Shown here: piece by piece, positions 49,339 through 55,774 of the stretch
How positions within the stretch are numbered: position 1 is the stretch's first letter
Layout: each line of letters starts with the position of its first letter
Source of the DNA: an uncultured Flavobacteriales bacterium
GTDB taxonomy: Bacteria; Bacteroidota; Bacteroidia; Flavobacteriales; UBA1820
DNA: 55,774 nucleotides
Direction of reading: 5' to 3'
Assembly (NCBI GenBank): GCA_902478645.1
Contig: CABSLV010000011.1
Span: 1 to 55,774 of the forward strand
Program-made: the position numbers and the translations under genes
The notes under the pieces: model-generated
What the model saw: only the letters and a program-made list of their open reading frames with translations
The model's database searches: none
Told to the model about the DNA's origin: nothing

Positions 49339-50556
49339 ATGAAAAAAACACTCCTCTACTTCTTTCTTGCGATAGGACTTCTGACGGGAGCCTGCAACTC
49401 TACCCCGAAAGAGGAAGAGGCCTTCCATGCCTGCATGCGACCGGCTTTCCACAGCCACATCTACCTTCCGGTAACCATATCCGACTCTATCCGCGGACAA
49501 TTCGTTTTCGATACGGGAGCGACCGGTTTCTACTTGGACAGTTTGTTCTACGCCGAAAACTTTTCCTCCCAGGCCTATCCCCTCGGAAAAGCCCTGCTCC
49601 AAGGTGCCGGCGTCGAACAGAAGATAACCCCTCTGGTGGCAATCCCCCTGGCTTTTTCTATCGACACCCTCTCCGAGGAATATCAAAGTTCGATCACCCC
49701 TCTGATCGAGTTAAAAGAAATTCTCGGACGAAAGGCAGACGGCATCGTGGGCAAGGATTTCTTTAGCACAGCAGCGGGAAAATACCTCGCGATCGACTAC
49801 CTCTACGGGTGCTTTGCCGTAGCCTCCACCCTGCCCGACACGAGCGGATACCGCCGCATTGCCCTGGAACTTCACAACGGACAATTGTTCCTCCATACCC
49901 GCATTTCCATCTCCGGAAAACAGATCGAAGGTCCGTTCCTGTTGGATACGGGATGCGGAGGCTCGATCATTTTGACTCGATCCACAGCCCAGCAGTACGC
50001 CCTGGAACAACTTCCATGTGAAAAAGCCCGATATCGCTTCTATCCGGGCGGAATAGGAGGCTATTCGGAACAAACCAATCTCTTGGCCCAAGAAGCGGTT
50101 CTCGATACCTTCCGTCTGAAAGACCTCTCCGTAGCGTATTCTTCCGACACAGCCGGAGCACTCTCCAGCAGGGATTACCTAGGTCTTATCGGCAACAAGA
50201 TCCTGAACCGGTTCGATGTGATCCTCGACTTGAAGGACAATTACCTGTACCTGCGCCCCAATGCGTATTACGCACAACCGTATGAAAACTACGGCAGCGG
50301 TCTTCTGTGTACGGACCGTACGGACATCTGCGAAGGAGTGGTCATCACCGGATTGCGCGTCGAAAGCGCGGCCGAGGAAGCAGGAGTCTTGTTGGGCGAT
50401 GTGCTGCTGGCCATCGACACGACACAGGTCAAGCACATATCCAAAGAACAAATCGAACACTTGCTCCAAGACACCACCCGCACATCAGTTGTACTTTCCC
50501 TCCAGCGCAACGGACAGTCCCTCAAACGGTCAATAAAGCCCGAAAGAGGGCTGTAA
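49339..50556 (+). CDS. Two-lobed retropepsin-like aspartyl protease lipoprotein with PDZ
   Basis: A 405-residue lipoprotein (lipobox TGAC, C19). It carries two retropepsin-like lobes, each with its own catalytic D-T-G: D58 in FVFDTGATG and D203 in LLDTGCGGS. Hydrophobic-hydrophobic-Gly partners are GIVGKDFF near 135 and LGLIGNKIL near 280. A PDZ domain follows (about 325-400, GVVITGLRVESAAEEAGVLLGD). The layout is like that of clan AA gag-type proteases in Bacteroidetes, but both lobes lie in one chain, as in pepsin. It may process envelope proteins. It starts 4 nt after ettA and is probably co-transcribed with it. Confidence 0.85.
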   Translation: MKKTLLYFFLAIGLLTGACNSTPKEEEAFHACMRPAFHSHIYLPVTISDSIRGQFVFDTGATGFYLDSLFYAENFSSQAYPLGKALLQGAGVEQKITPLVAIPLAFSIDTLSEEYQSSITPLIELKEILGRKADGIVGKDFFSTAAGKYLAIDYLYGCFAVASTLPDTSGYRRIALELHNGQLFLHTRISISGKQIEGPFLLDTGCGGSIILTRSTAQQYALEQLPCEKARYRFYPGGIGGYSEQTNLLAQEAVLDTFRLKDLSVAYSSDTAGALSSRDYLGLIGNKILNRFDVILDLKDNYLYLRPNAYYAQPYENYGSGLLCTDRTDICEGVVITGLRVESAAEEAGVLLGDVLLAIDTTQVKHISKEQIEHLLQDTTRTSVVLSLQRNGQSLKRSIKPERGL

Positions 50557-50620
50557 ATCCGCCCGTCGAACAAATCGGCACATCGGTCGAAAGCCGGACG
50601 GCAGTCCGCGGAGCAAGCCG

Positions 50621-50628
50621 TACCTTTA
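50621..50628 (+). promoter_or_regulatory. Possible promoter of the ZIP transporter gene
   Basis: TACCTTTA followed by GC, one base off TAnnTTTG, 49 nt before the ATG at 50678. Confidence 0.4.
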
Positions 50629-50677
50629 GCCCATCCCTCATCGGGAAAAGAAAAAAATCGGACTCAAACCTTCACTT

Positions 50678-51499
50678 ATGTACCAGACGCTCACCGAATT
50701 TCTCTCCCAGTTTTCCGCGCCGGTACAGGCGCTCTTCGCTACGCTCTTTACCTGGGGCATGACCGCTCTGGGAGCCACTTTGGTGTTTTTCTTCCGCGAA
50801 GTCAAACGCCGCACGATGGACATCATGCTCGGATTTGCCGGCGGAGTGATGTTGGCCGCCGCTTTCTTTTCACTACTCTCCCCGGCAGTGGAAATGTCAC
50901 GCCTGTTCAGCGCCTACGCATGGCTTCCCCCGGCTGTGGGATTCCTGGGGGGCGCCCTGTTCCTCTATGCGCTCGACCGGCTAACCCCACACCTGCACCC
51001 CAACATGACGGACAGTTCGCCGGACGGGGCGCCATCCTCGCTGCACCGCACCACGCTGCTCATCCTGGCCATCACCCTGCACAACATTCCCGAAGGCCTG
51101 GCCGTCGGGGTAGCTTTCGGCGCGGTGGGAGTCGGCATCGAAGGGGCGACCATCCCGGCAGCCATCGCCCTGGCCATCGGAATGGGTATCCAGAATTTCC
51201 CGGAAGGGACGGCCGTTTCCCTGCCGCTGCGCGCACTGGGCATGCGGCGGAGGCGCAGCTTTTTCTTCGGACAGCTTTCCGCCGTGGTCGAACCGATCTC
51301 GGCCGTCATAGGAGCGGCGGCGGTGATGGTATTCCAACCGGCCCTGCCCTACATCCTGGCGTTTGCCGCCGGAGCGATGATCTACGTGGTGGTGGAGGAA
51401 GTGATCCCCGAAACCCAGCGGGACAAGTACGCCGATACGGCGGTGATGAGCCTGATCATCGGCTTTGTTGTCATGATGATCCTCGATGTGGCCGGCTGA
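50678..51499 (+). CDS. ZIP family metal transporter (ZupT-like)
   Basis: A 273-residue inner-membrane transporter that takes up Zn2+ and possibly Fe2+ or Mn2+. Eight hydrophobic segments are visible. The binuclear metal site is in HNIPEGLAVGVAFG (TM4) and QNFPEGTAVSLPLR (TM5); the latter has Gln-Asn where many ZIPs have His-Asn, and EEVIPE in TM7 is standard. The TM3-TM4 loop contains a short HLHPNM metal-binding stretch. The next gene starts 25 nt after its stop, on the same strand. Confidence 0.9.
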   Translation: MYQTLTEFLSQFSAPVQALFATLFTWGMTALGATLVFFFREVKRRTMDIMLGFAGGVMLAAAFFSLLSPAVEMSRLFSAYAWLPPAVGFLGGALFLYALDRLTPHLHPNMTDSSPDGAPSSLHRTTLLILAITLHNIPEGLAVGVAFGAVGVGIEGATIPAAIALAIGMGIQNFPEGTAVSLPLRALGMRRRRSFFFGQLSAVVEPISAVIGAAAVMVFQPALPYILAFAAGAMIYVVVEEVIPETQRDKYADTAVMSLIIGFVVMMILDVAG

Positions 51500-51524
51500 C
51501 GAAACACTTGCCTCCCTTTCTCCG

Positions 51525-51866
51525 ATGAAACGCCCGTTTTCTCCCGACACCCCTCCCACGCGATACGACCGCGAGGATTTCCGGCGACAAGTCTACCAAG
51601 TGGTACGGGCGATCCCCCGGGGACGGGTCCTCTCCTACGGCGGGATCGCCCGCCTGATCGGCCATCCGTCCCACGCCCGGGCGGTGGGTACAGCGTTAAA
51701 GAACGCTCCGGAGGGTATCCCCTGCCACCGGGTGGTCGACAGCCGGGGGCGGATCGTCCCGGGATGGGCCCACCAACGGGAACTTCTCGAAGGCGAGGGG
51801 GTGCGTTTCTCCGACGAGGTCCGGGTGGATATGCGCCGCTGCGCGTGGGACTTCGACCGGGAATAG
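51525..51866 (+). CDS. Short MGMT-type alkyltransferase, catalytic Cys kept
   Basis: A 113-residue protein that consists only of the DNA-binding domain of O6-alkylguanine-DNA alkyltransferases. It has the helix-turn-helix SYGGIARLIGHPSHARAVGTAL (here residues 37-58, quoted in part as SYGGIARLIG), the Asn hinge KNAP and the active site IPCHRVV with C67. Alkyltransferase-like (ATL) proteins of this size usually have Trp or Ala at that position, so this one may still accept alkyl groups. The N-terminal domain of Ogt/Ada is missing. Start at MKRPFSPD, 25 nt after the ZIP transporter; the longer version overlaps that gene. Confidence 0.88.
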   Translation: MKRPFSPDTPPTRYDREDFRRQVYQVVRAIPRGRVLSYGGIARLIGHPSHARAVGTALKNAPEGIPCHRVVDSRGRIVPGWAHQRELLEGEGVRFSDEVRVDMRRCAWDFDRE

Positions 51867-51895
51867 TCGGGTCAAACAGCCTCTACTCTACCCAT

Positions 51896-51942
51896 AAGAG
51901 CGGGCAAGCGGGGCGCCTTCGGCGCCCCGCTTGCCCGCTCTT
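51896..51942. terminator. 47-nt perfect palindrome, convergent junction (P4)
   Basis: Arms 51896-51917 and 51921-51942 pair perfectly over 22 bp with a TTC loop, between the ends of the alkyltransferase gene (+) and pheS (-). It shares the GCGGGCAAGC core with P1. Confidence 0.8.
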
Positions 51943-51981
51943 GTCGTAGGAGATGGAATACTTCCCTCCCTCTTTTTTACA

Positions 51982-53001
51982 TTACAAAGCGCTCTGGAAC
52001 TGTTCGAGGAAACGCACGTCGTTCTCGAAATACAGGCGAAGGTCCTTCACCTGGTAGAGCAACATCGCCATCCGCTCGATCCCCATACCAAAGGCATAGC
52101 CGGTATAGACATCCGGATCGATGTTCACATTGCGCAGCACATTGGGATCGACCATTCCGCAGCCCATGATCTCCAGCCAACCGGTCCCCTTGGTAATGCG
52201 GTAATCGGCTTCCGTTTCCAGCCCCCAATACACATCGACCTCGGCCGAAGGCTCGGTAAAGGGGAAATACGACGGACGCAGGCGGATCTTGGACTTGCCG
52301 AACATCTCGTGCGTAAAGTAGGTCAAAGCCTGTTTCAAGTCGGCAAACGAAACGTTCTTGTCGATGTACAGTCCCTCGATCTGGTGGAACATGCAGTGTG
52401 CCCGGTACGAAATGGCCTCGTTGCGGAACACGCGTCCCGGCGAGATCACCCGGATCGGAGGACGGTTCACCTCCATGTGGCGCGCCTGGACGGAACTGGT
52501 CTGGGTACGCAGGAGGATATCCGGATTGGTCTGAATGAAAAACGTATCCTGCATGTCGCGTGCCGGATGGTGTTGCGGGAGATTGAGCGCAGTGAAATTG
52601 TGCCAATCGTCCTCGATCTCCGGGCCATCGGCTACCGTAAAGCCGATCCGGGAAAAGATATCCACCACCTGACGGCGCACCTCGGAGATGGGATGGCGCG
52701 AACCGATGGGTTCGATAAGGGCGGGACGGGAAAGGTCCTCGCTGGCTGCGGACTGCTCACGGGCCGCTTCAAACTCCTCCCGCAGGGCGCTGACGCGTTC
52801 CGTCGCTTTATTTTTCAACTGGTTGAGCAACTGACCGATCTCGCGTTTGCTCTCGGCGGGTGCTTTCTTGAATTCCTCGAAAAGATCGTTGAGCACCCCT
52901 TTCTTTCCCAGGTATTTCACCCGGAAGTTTTCCAGTTCCTCGGCCGTGGAAGCCTGGAAAGCCTCCACACGCCCCATGTATTCTTTTATCTTGTCAAGCA
53001 T
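51982..53001 (-). CDS. pheS: Phenylalanyl-tRNA synthetase alpha chain
   Basis: A 339-residue class II aminoacyl-tRNA synthetase subunit that charges tRNA-Phe as part of an alpha2beta2 enzyme. The N-terminal coiled coil (about 1-85) binds tRNA. Motif 2 is RVFRNEAISYRAHCMFHQIEG-like (quoted in part as SPGRVFRNEAI), and motif 3 is GYAFGMGIERMAML. DPDVYTGYAFG and the PSYFPFTEPSAEV phenylalanine-pocket signature are clear. Start at ATG 53001, after a TAATTTTG promoter; in-frame upstream codons would cover it. No pheT follows in the window, so the beta chain is encoded elsewhere. Confidence 0.96.
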   Translation of the reverse strand: MLDKIKEYMGRVEAFQASTAEELENFRVKYLGKKGVLNDLFEEFKKAPAESKREIGQLLNQLKNKATERVSALREEFEAAREQSAASEDLSRPALIEPIGSRHPISEVRRQVVDIFSRIGFTVADGPEIEDDWHNFTALNLPQHHPARDMQDTFFIQTNPDILLRTQTSSVQARHMEVNRPPIRVISPGRVFRNEAISYRAHCMFHQIEGLYIDKNVSFADLKQALTYFTHEMFGKSKIRLRPSYFPFTEPSAEVDVYWGLETEADYRITKGTGWLEIMGCGMVDPNVLRNVNIDPDVYTGYAFGMGIERMAMLLYQVKDLRLYFENDVRFLEQFQSAL

Positions 53002-53024
53002 TGTTCCGATTGATTTGGTATCTG

Positions 53025-53032
53025 CAAAATTA
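53025..53032 (-). promoter_or_regulatory. Promoter -7 box of pheS
   Basis: TAATTTTG on the minus strand, 23 nt before the ATG. Confidence 0.65.
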
Positions 53033-53098
53033 GCAATTTCCCGGGGAGCTGCACACCCTCCGGGCGCGCTTTTTCCTCTTTCTGACCCCAAAAAACGG

Positions 53099-53557
53099 TC
53101 AAATGAAGGGGACGATCTCCTCGGCGACCCCTTCGAGAAGTTCCACATCCTCGCGGGAGAATCCGTCGGGAGTAAAAGAGTCCACATCCAGCACCGCTAT
53201 GGTCTGCCCGGCGCGTATCACCGGCACAACAGCTTCACTGCGCACCTGCAGACTGCATGCGATATAATTCTCCTCGGCCGAGACATCCGGCACGACGAGT
53301 TTCTGTCCCGAGCGGGCTACCCGGCCGCATACTCCGCTGCCATAGGGTATTTCCTCATGTTCGGTTTCCTCACCCGAATACGGTCCCAGCACGAGGGTTT
53401 CCCGTTCGGGTACGCAGCGATATACGCCGACCCAGTCGAAATGCGGCACTCCGTCGAACAACATTTGGCACACGAAACGGATCACGTCGTCGCTGTCCAT
53501 GTCCGAATCCACCGCCGATTTGATTTCCCCAAAAAGCAGGGCATGTCGTTTGTTCAT
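53099..53557 (-). CDS. GAF-domain free methionine-(R)-sulfoxide reductase-like protein
   Basis: A 152-residue single GAF domain resembling E. coli fRMsr (MsrC), which reduces free methionine-R-sulfoxide. C77 (GSGVCGRVARSG) and C101 (NYIACSL) match the two main redox cysteines, Cys94 and Cys118, with the same spacing of 24 residues. The third, Cys84-like, residue is not present (IPYG at that point). The substrate pocket has FDWVGVYR, DVDSFTPDGF and E/D residues as in the family. Its own promoter lies 38 nt upstream, and pheS follows on the same strand with a separate promoter. Confidence 0.85.
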   Translation of the reverse strand: MNKRHALLFGEIKSAVDSDMDSDDVIRFVCQMLFDGVPHFDWVGVYRCVPERETLVLGPYSGEETEHEEIPYGSGVCGRVARSGQKLVVPDVSAEENYIACSLQVRSEAVVPVIRAGQTIAVLDVDSFTPDGFSREDVELLEGVAEEIVPFI

Positions 53558-53595
53558 CTCTTCTTTTTCCGATCGATCCGATCTCTATGATTTGA

Positions 53596-53603
53596 CAAAG
53601 GTA
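53596..53603 (-). promoter_or_regulatory. Promoter -7 box of the GAF/fRMsr gene
   Basis: TACCTTTG on the minus strand, 38 nt before the ATG at 53557. Confidence 0.65.
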
Positions 53604-53630
53604 GCACACCGGGATTCCCGGTGCAAATGA

Positions 53631-53668
53631 AAAAAGACCGTCCGCCGAAAAAAGCGGACGATCTTTCT
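53631..53668 (-). terminator. Intrinsic terminator of the aldolase gene
   Basis: AAAGACCGTCCGC (53633-53645) pairs with GCGGACGATCTTT (53654-53666) with one mismatch, T-run on the minus-strand side, 25 nt after the aldolase stop. Confidence 0.82.
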
Positions 53669-53692
53669 TTTCCGACAAAGGGAAAAAATGCC

Positions 53693-54763
53693 TTACTTGA
53701 GTACGTCCACGCACAGCAGGTCCTCGAAGGCTACCCGGATGCGGGCACGAAGCGTATCTTCGCCCTTGCGCAACCATACGCGCGGATCGTAGTATTTCTT
53801 GTTCGGCGCATCCTCGCCCTCGGGGTTGCCCACCTGGGTCTGCAGGTATGCCTTTTTCTGTTCCATGTAGTCGCGTACACCAGCCATGAAAGCGAACTGC
53901 GTGTCGGTATCGATGTTCATCTTGACCACGCCGTAGCTGATGGCTTCGCGGATCTCTTCGAGCGAAGAACCCGAACCGCCGTGGAAGACCATGTTGACCG
54001 GTTTGGCAGCCGTGTTGAACTTCTTCTGGATGTACTCCTGCGAGTCGCGCAGGATGGTCGGTTTGAGCACCACGTTACCCGGTTTGTAAACACCGTGTAC
54101 GTTACCGAAGGATGCAGCAATGGTAAAGTTGGGGCTGATCTTCATCAACTCCTCGTAAGCATAGGCCACGTCTTCGGGCTGGGTGTAGAGGCGGCTGGAG
54201 TCCACTCCGGAATGATCCACACCGTCTTCCTCACCACCGGTGATACCGAGTTCGATCTCCAGGGTCATACCCATCTTGCTCATGCGGGTGAGGTACTTCT
54301 TGCAAAGCTCGATGTTGTCCTTGAGCGATTCGGTGGACAAGTCGATCATGTGCGAGGAGAACAGCGGTTTGCCGGTCTGAGCAAAATATTTTTCACCGGC
54401 ATCCAACAGTCCGTCCACCCAGGGAAGGAGTTTCTTGGCGCAGTGGTCGGTATGCAGCACGACAGGTACTCCGTACATTTCGGCCAGGTTGTGTACATGC
54501 TGTGCTCCGCAGATAGCACCTGCAATGGAGGCCTGCTGTGCATCGTTGGCCAAACCCTTTCCTGCGATAAAGGCCGCACCGCCGTTGGAGAACTGAACGA
54601 TCACGGGCGAATTGACTTCCCGCGCCGTTTCCATCACGGCATTGATGGTGTCGGTTCCCGTGCAGTTCACGGCCGGCATGGCAAATCCTTTTTCCTTGGC
54701 AAAAGCGAACAGTTCGGCCAATGCCTCACCTGTTACGACTCCCGGTTTGATCTTGTGGCTCAT
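53693..54763 (-). CDS. fbaA: Class II fructose-bisphosphate aldolase
   Basis: A 356-residue zinc-dependent aldolase of glycolysis and gluconeogenesis, class IIA, like E. coli FbaA. Zinc ligands are the His residues in VLHTDHCAKK (about 108-117), E in LEIELGITGGEEDGVDHS and H in SFGNVHGVYKPGN and FHGGSGSS; the Asp of HTDH is the catalytic base. MNIDTDTQFA binds the phosphate. The start MSHKIKPGVVTG matches the family. A leader of about 80 nt contains a GAAGCC/GGCTTC hairpin (near 54780-54800). Confidence 0.96.
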   Translation of the reverse strand: MSHKIKPGVVTGEALAELFAFAKEKGFAMPAVNCTGTDTINAVMETAREVNSPVIVQFSNGGAAFIAGKGLANDAQQASIAGAICGAQHVHNLAEMYGVPVVLHTDHCAKKLLPWVDGLLDAGEKYFAQTGKPLFSSHMIDLSTESLKDNIELCKKYLTRMSKMGMTLEIELGITGGEEDGVDHSGVDSSRLYTQPEDVAYAYEELMKISPNFTIAASFGNVHGVYKPGNVVLKPTILRDSQEYIQKKFNTAAKPVNMVFHGGSGSSLEEIREAISYGVVKMNIDTDTQFAFMAGVRDYMEQKKAYLQTQVGNPEGEDAPNKKYYDPRVWLRKGEDTLRARIRVAFEDLLCVDVLK

Positions 54764-54847
54764 GGTATTTTTGTTTTATGCGAAGCCTTATGTCGGCTTC
54801 CGTTCTTTTATTTTGGTAATGTTTGATTTCAACGAAAAAACCGAGGG

Positions 54848-54855
54848 CAAAGATA
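54848..54855 (-). promoter_or_regulatory. Promoter -7 box of fbaA
   Basis: TATCTTTG on the minus strand, 84 nt before the ATG. Confidence 0.65.
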
Positions 54856-54945
54856 CGCTTTTTCACGCATGTAGCAAAACACCTCTTTCCCACCCGCGCA
54901 GGCATTAACTAAAGCCCCTGCTTCTTCCCGGCATACGGATCGCCG

Positions 54946-55611
54946 CTAACCCTTCAACTGCTCGTCCACCCACGAACGGATGCGCCCCATCCCTTCCCAA
55001 CTGATGCCGTGCCCGATCGGAAATTCATGGAAACGAAAATCCACCCCCAGTCTTTTCAAAAAAGTCTGTACCCCGCGCCCGGCCTCGATCGGGATCACCG
55101 GATCCTGCGTACCGTGCATCGCCAGCACCTTTATGGCCGAGCGATCCCCGGGGGCAACCTCGGGACCGACAATCCCCGGCTCGATGTACCCGCTCAAGGG
55201 CAGGTAGTAACGCACCCGCTCGGGATACCTGGACAGGATGCCGTAGCTGAGGATCGCCCCCTGGCTGAAGCCCAGCAGCCACACATCGTGCGGTGCCACA
55301 CCGTACTTGCGGGCGGCCTCGGCGACAAATTCCGCCAGACGTTCCCGGGCGGCAACCGCCTGCGGGATGTCCGAAACCATCCGCTCGCCCTGAAAATCCA
55401 ACGAATACCACGCCGCCCCTCCATAAAGCAAATCCAGGGGCGCCCTCGGAGCCACCACGTGAAATACCGGAGGAAATTCCCCCGCCATCGAAAACAAATC
55501 GTTCTCGTCGGCACCGTACCCGTGGGCCATCACGATCAAGGGATTCGTCCCGTCCGCCCGACTACAGGTCGGCGGGGCGTAATTGTACCGGAGGGTGAGA
55601 TCGGTCTCCAT
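54946..55611 (-). CDS. Alpha/beta hydrolase (carboxylesterase/phospholipase family)
   Basis: A 221-residue cytoplasmic esterase of the YpfH/carboxylesterase type (Abhydrolase_2). The catalytic triad is S116 in LLGFSQGAI, D170 in MHGTQDPVIP and H201 in PIGHGIS. MAHGYGADENDLF supplies the oxyanion hole. It has no signal peptide. It should hydrolyse small carboxylic esters or lysophospholipid-like substrates; the natural substrate is unknown. It has its own promoter and lies divergent from the gene starting at 55738; only a weak GCAGG/CCTGC hairpin follows its stop. Confidence 0.9.
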   Translation of the reverse strand: METDLTLRYNYAPPTCSRADGTNPLIVMAHGYGADENDLFSMAGEFPPVFHVVAPRAPLDLLYGGAAWYSLDFQGERMVSDIPQAVAARERLAEFVAEAARKYGVAPHDVWLLGFSQGAILSYGILSRYPERVRYYLPLSGYIEPGIVGPEVAPGDRSAIKVLAMHGTQDPVIPIEAGRGVQTFLKRLGVDFRFHEFPIGHGISWEGMGRIRSWVDEQLKG

Positions 55612-55644
55612 GTCCTTTCTGAAGTTTTAAGTTCCTACAAAAAG

Positions 55645-55652
55645 CAAAAATA
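55645..55652 (-). promoter_or_regulatory. Promoter -7 box of the alpha/beta hydrolase gene
   Basis: TATTTTTG on the minus strand, 33 nt before the ATG at 55611. Confidence 0.55.
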
Positions 55653-55673
55653 AACAAATAAACCGAACCCCGG

Positions 55674-55722
55674 CCTCAAGGGAGAAAACACGTTTTTTCT
55701 CGACTTTGCGCCTTTCTTTTTG
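55674..55722 (+). repeat. Possible half copy of the promoter-bearing repeat, R6
   Basis: CCTCAAGGGAGAAAA, then CTCGACTTTGCGCC and a TTTC tail before TAACTTTG resemble the second half of R3 (CCTCGGGGAAAAA, CTCGTCTTTGCGCC). The first half of the unit is absent. It may be a worn copy or just the same promoter architecture. Confidence 0.35.
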
Positions 55723-55730
55723 TAACTTTG
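55723..55730 (+). promoter_or_regulatory. Promoter -7 box of the last, partial gene
   Basis: TAACTTTG, 7 nt before the ATG at 55738, with TTTG at 55705-55708. The very short distance implies a nearly leaderless mRNA. Confidence 0.55.
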
Positions 55731-55737
55731 TCCAAAT

Positions 55738-55774
55738 ATGAAAAGCGTCGAAATCATCACGGGAGACATCACCC
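55738..55774 (+). CDS. Probable macro-domain protein, start only
   Basis: Only twelve codons are in the window: MKSVEIITGDIT. A start of the form M-K-x-V-E-I-x-x-G-D-I-T is typical of macro-domain ADP-ribose or O-acetyl-ADP-ribose hydrolases (YmdB-like), which continue with a VDAIVNAAN stretch. The call rests on that similarity alone. Confidence 0.45.
   Translation, partial: MKSVEIITGDIT

Overview
The window is a chromosomal stretch from a high-G+C member of the Bacteroidetes/Bacteroidota, most likely Bacteroidales and plausibly Alistipes/Rikenellaceae-like (inference). The reasons are the repeated promoter -7 box TAnnTTTG in front of most genes, the poor use of Shine-Dalgarno sites, many lipoproteins with a lipobox, a class II (B12-dependent) NrdJ with a C-terminal zinc ribbon, class I [4Fe-4S] fumarase, DUF4369 and DUF3575 proteins and a LysO transporter split into two genes. 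There is no tRNA, rRNA, CRISPR array, phage, transposase or insertion sequence that I can see. Coding density is high; the only gene-free stretch above 300 bases is 3811-4395, which is strikingly AT-rich.

Layout. 1-1109: tandem promoter-bearing repeats, then split lysO. 1228-3810 (-): nrdJ. 4396-5775: aldehyde dehydrogenase. 6023-9803: a two-gene operon of secreted hydrolases (double SGNH esterase; calcineurin-like phosphoesterase fused to a PQQ-type propeller). 9883-12546 (-): CDF metal exporter, a 61-residue repetitive lipoprotein, a class III aminotransferase. 12707-13749: divergent HxlR regulator / DJ-1 family protein with a likely shared operator. 13918-18649 (-): rimP-nusA-infB translation operon with a structured leader; then a GT4 glycosyltransferase (-), and prfC-lrgA-lrgB (+). 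22954-29650 (-): a complete drug/toxin efflux operon tetR-tolC-hlyD-two ABC ATPases-two ABC-2 permeases with a palindromic TetR operator. 29851-33834 (-): two DUF4369 thioredoxin-fold lipoproteins and an orphan OppA-type binding lipoprotein. 34049-38826: HAD phosphatase, DUF3575 protein (-), trpB, cysE, cysK. 38928-45647 (-): secreted thioredoxin-like protein, fumarase, and a three-gene murein-peptide processing operon (NlpC/P60, L-Ala-D/L-Glu epimerase, transglutaminase-like). 45819-51866 (+): M23 peptidase, ettA, aspartyl protease-PDZ lipoprotein, ZIP transporter, short alkyltransferase. 51982-55611 (-): pheS, GAF-type methionine sulfoxide reductase, class II aldolase, alpha/beta hydrolase; a probable macro-domain gene starts at 55738 and runs off the window.

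Most notable non-coding signals: (1) a family of ~86-bp repeats, each delimited by TATCTTT(G/A), containing a conserved GGGGAAAAACTTC-type hairpin and delivering a promoter to unrelated genes at three or four loci, twice in tandem; (2) four extraordinarily long, nearly perfect palindromes (22-33 bp arms, 1-4 nt loops), every one lying exactly between two convergent genes; (3) a terminator-like hairpin plus a second hairpin inside the leader of rimP-nusA-infB, a candidate attenuator.
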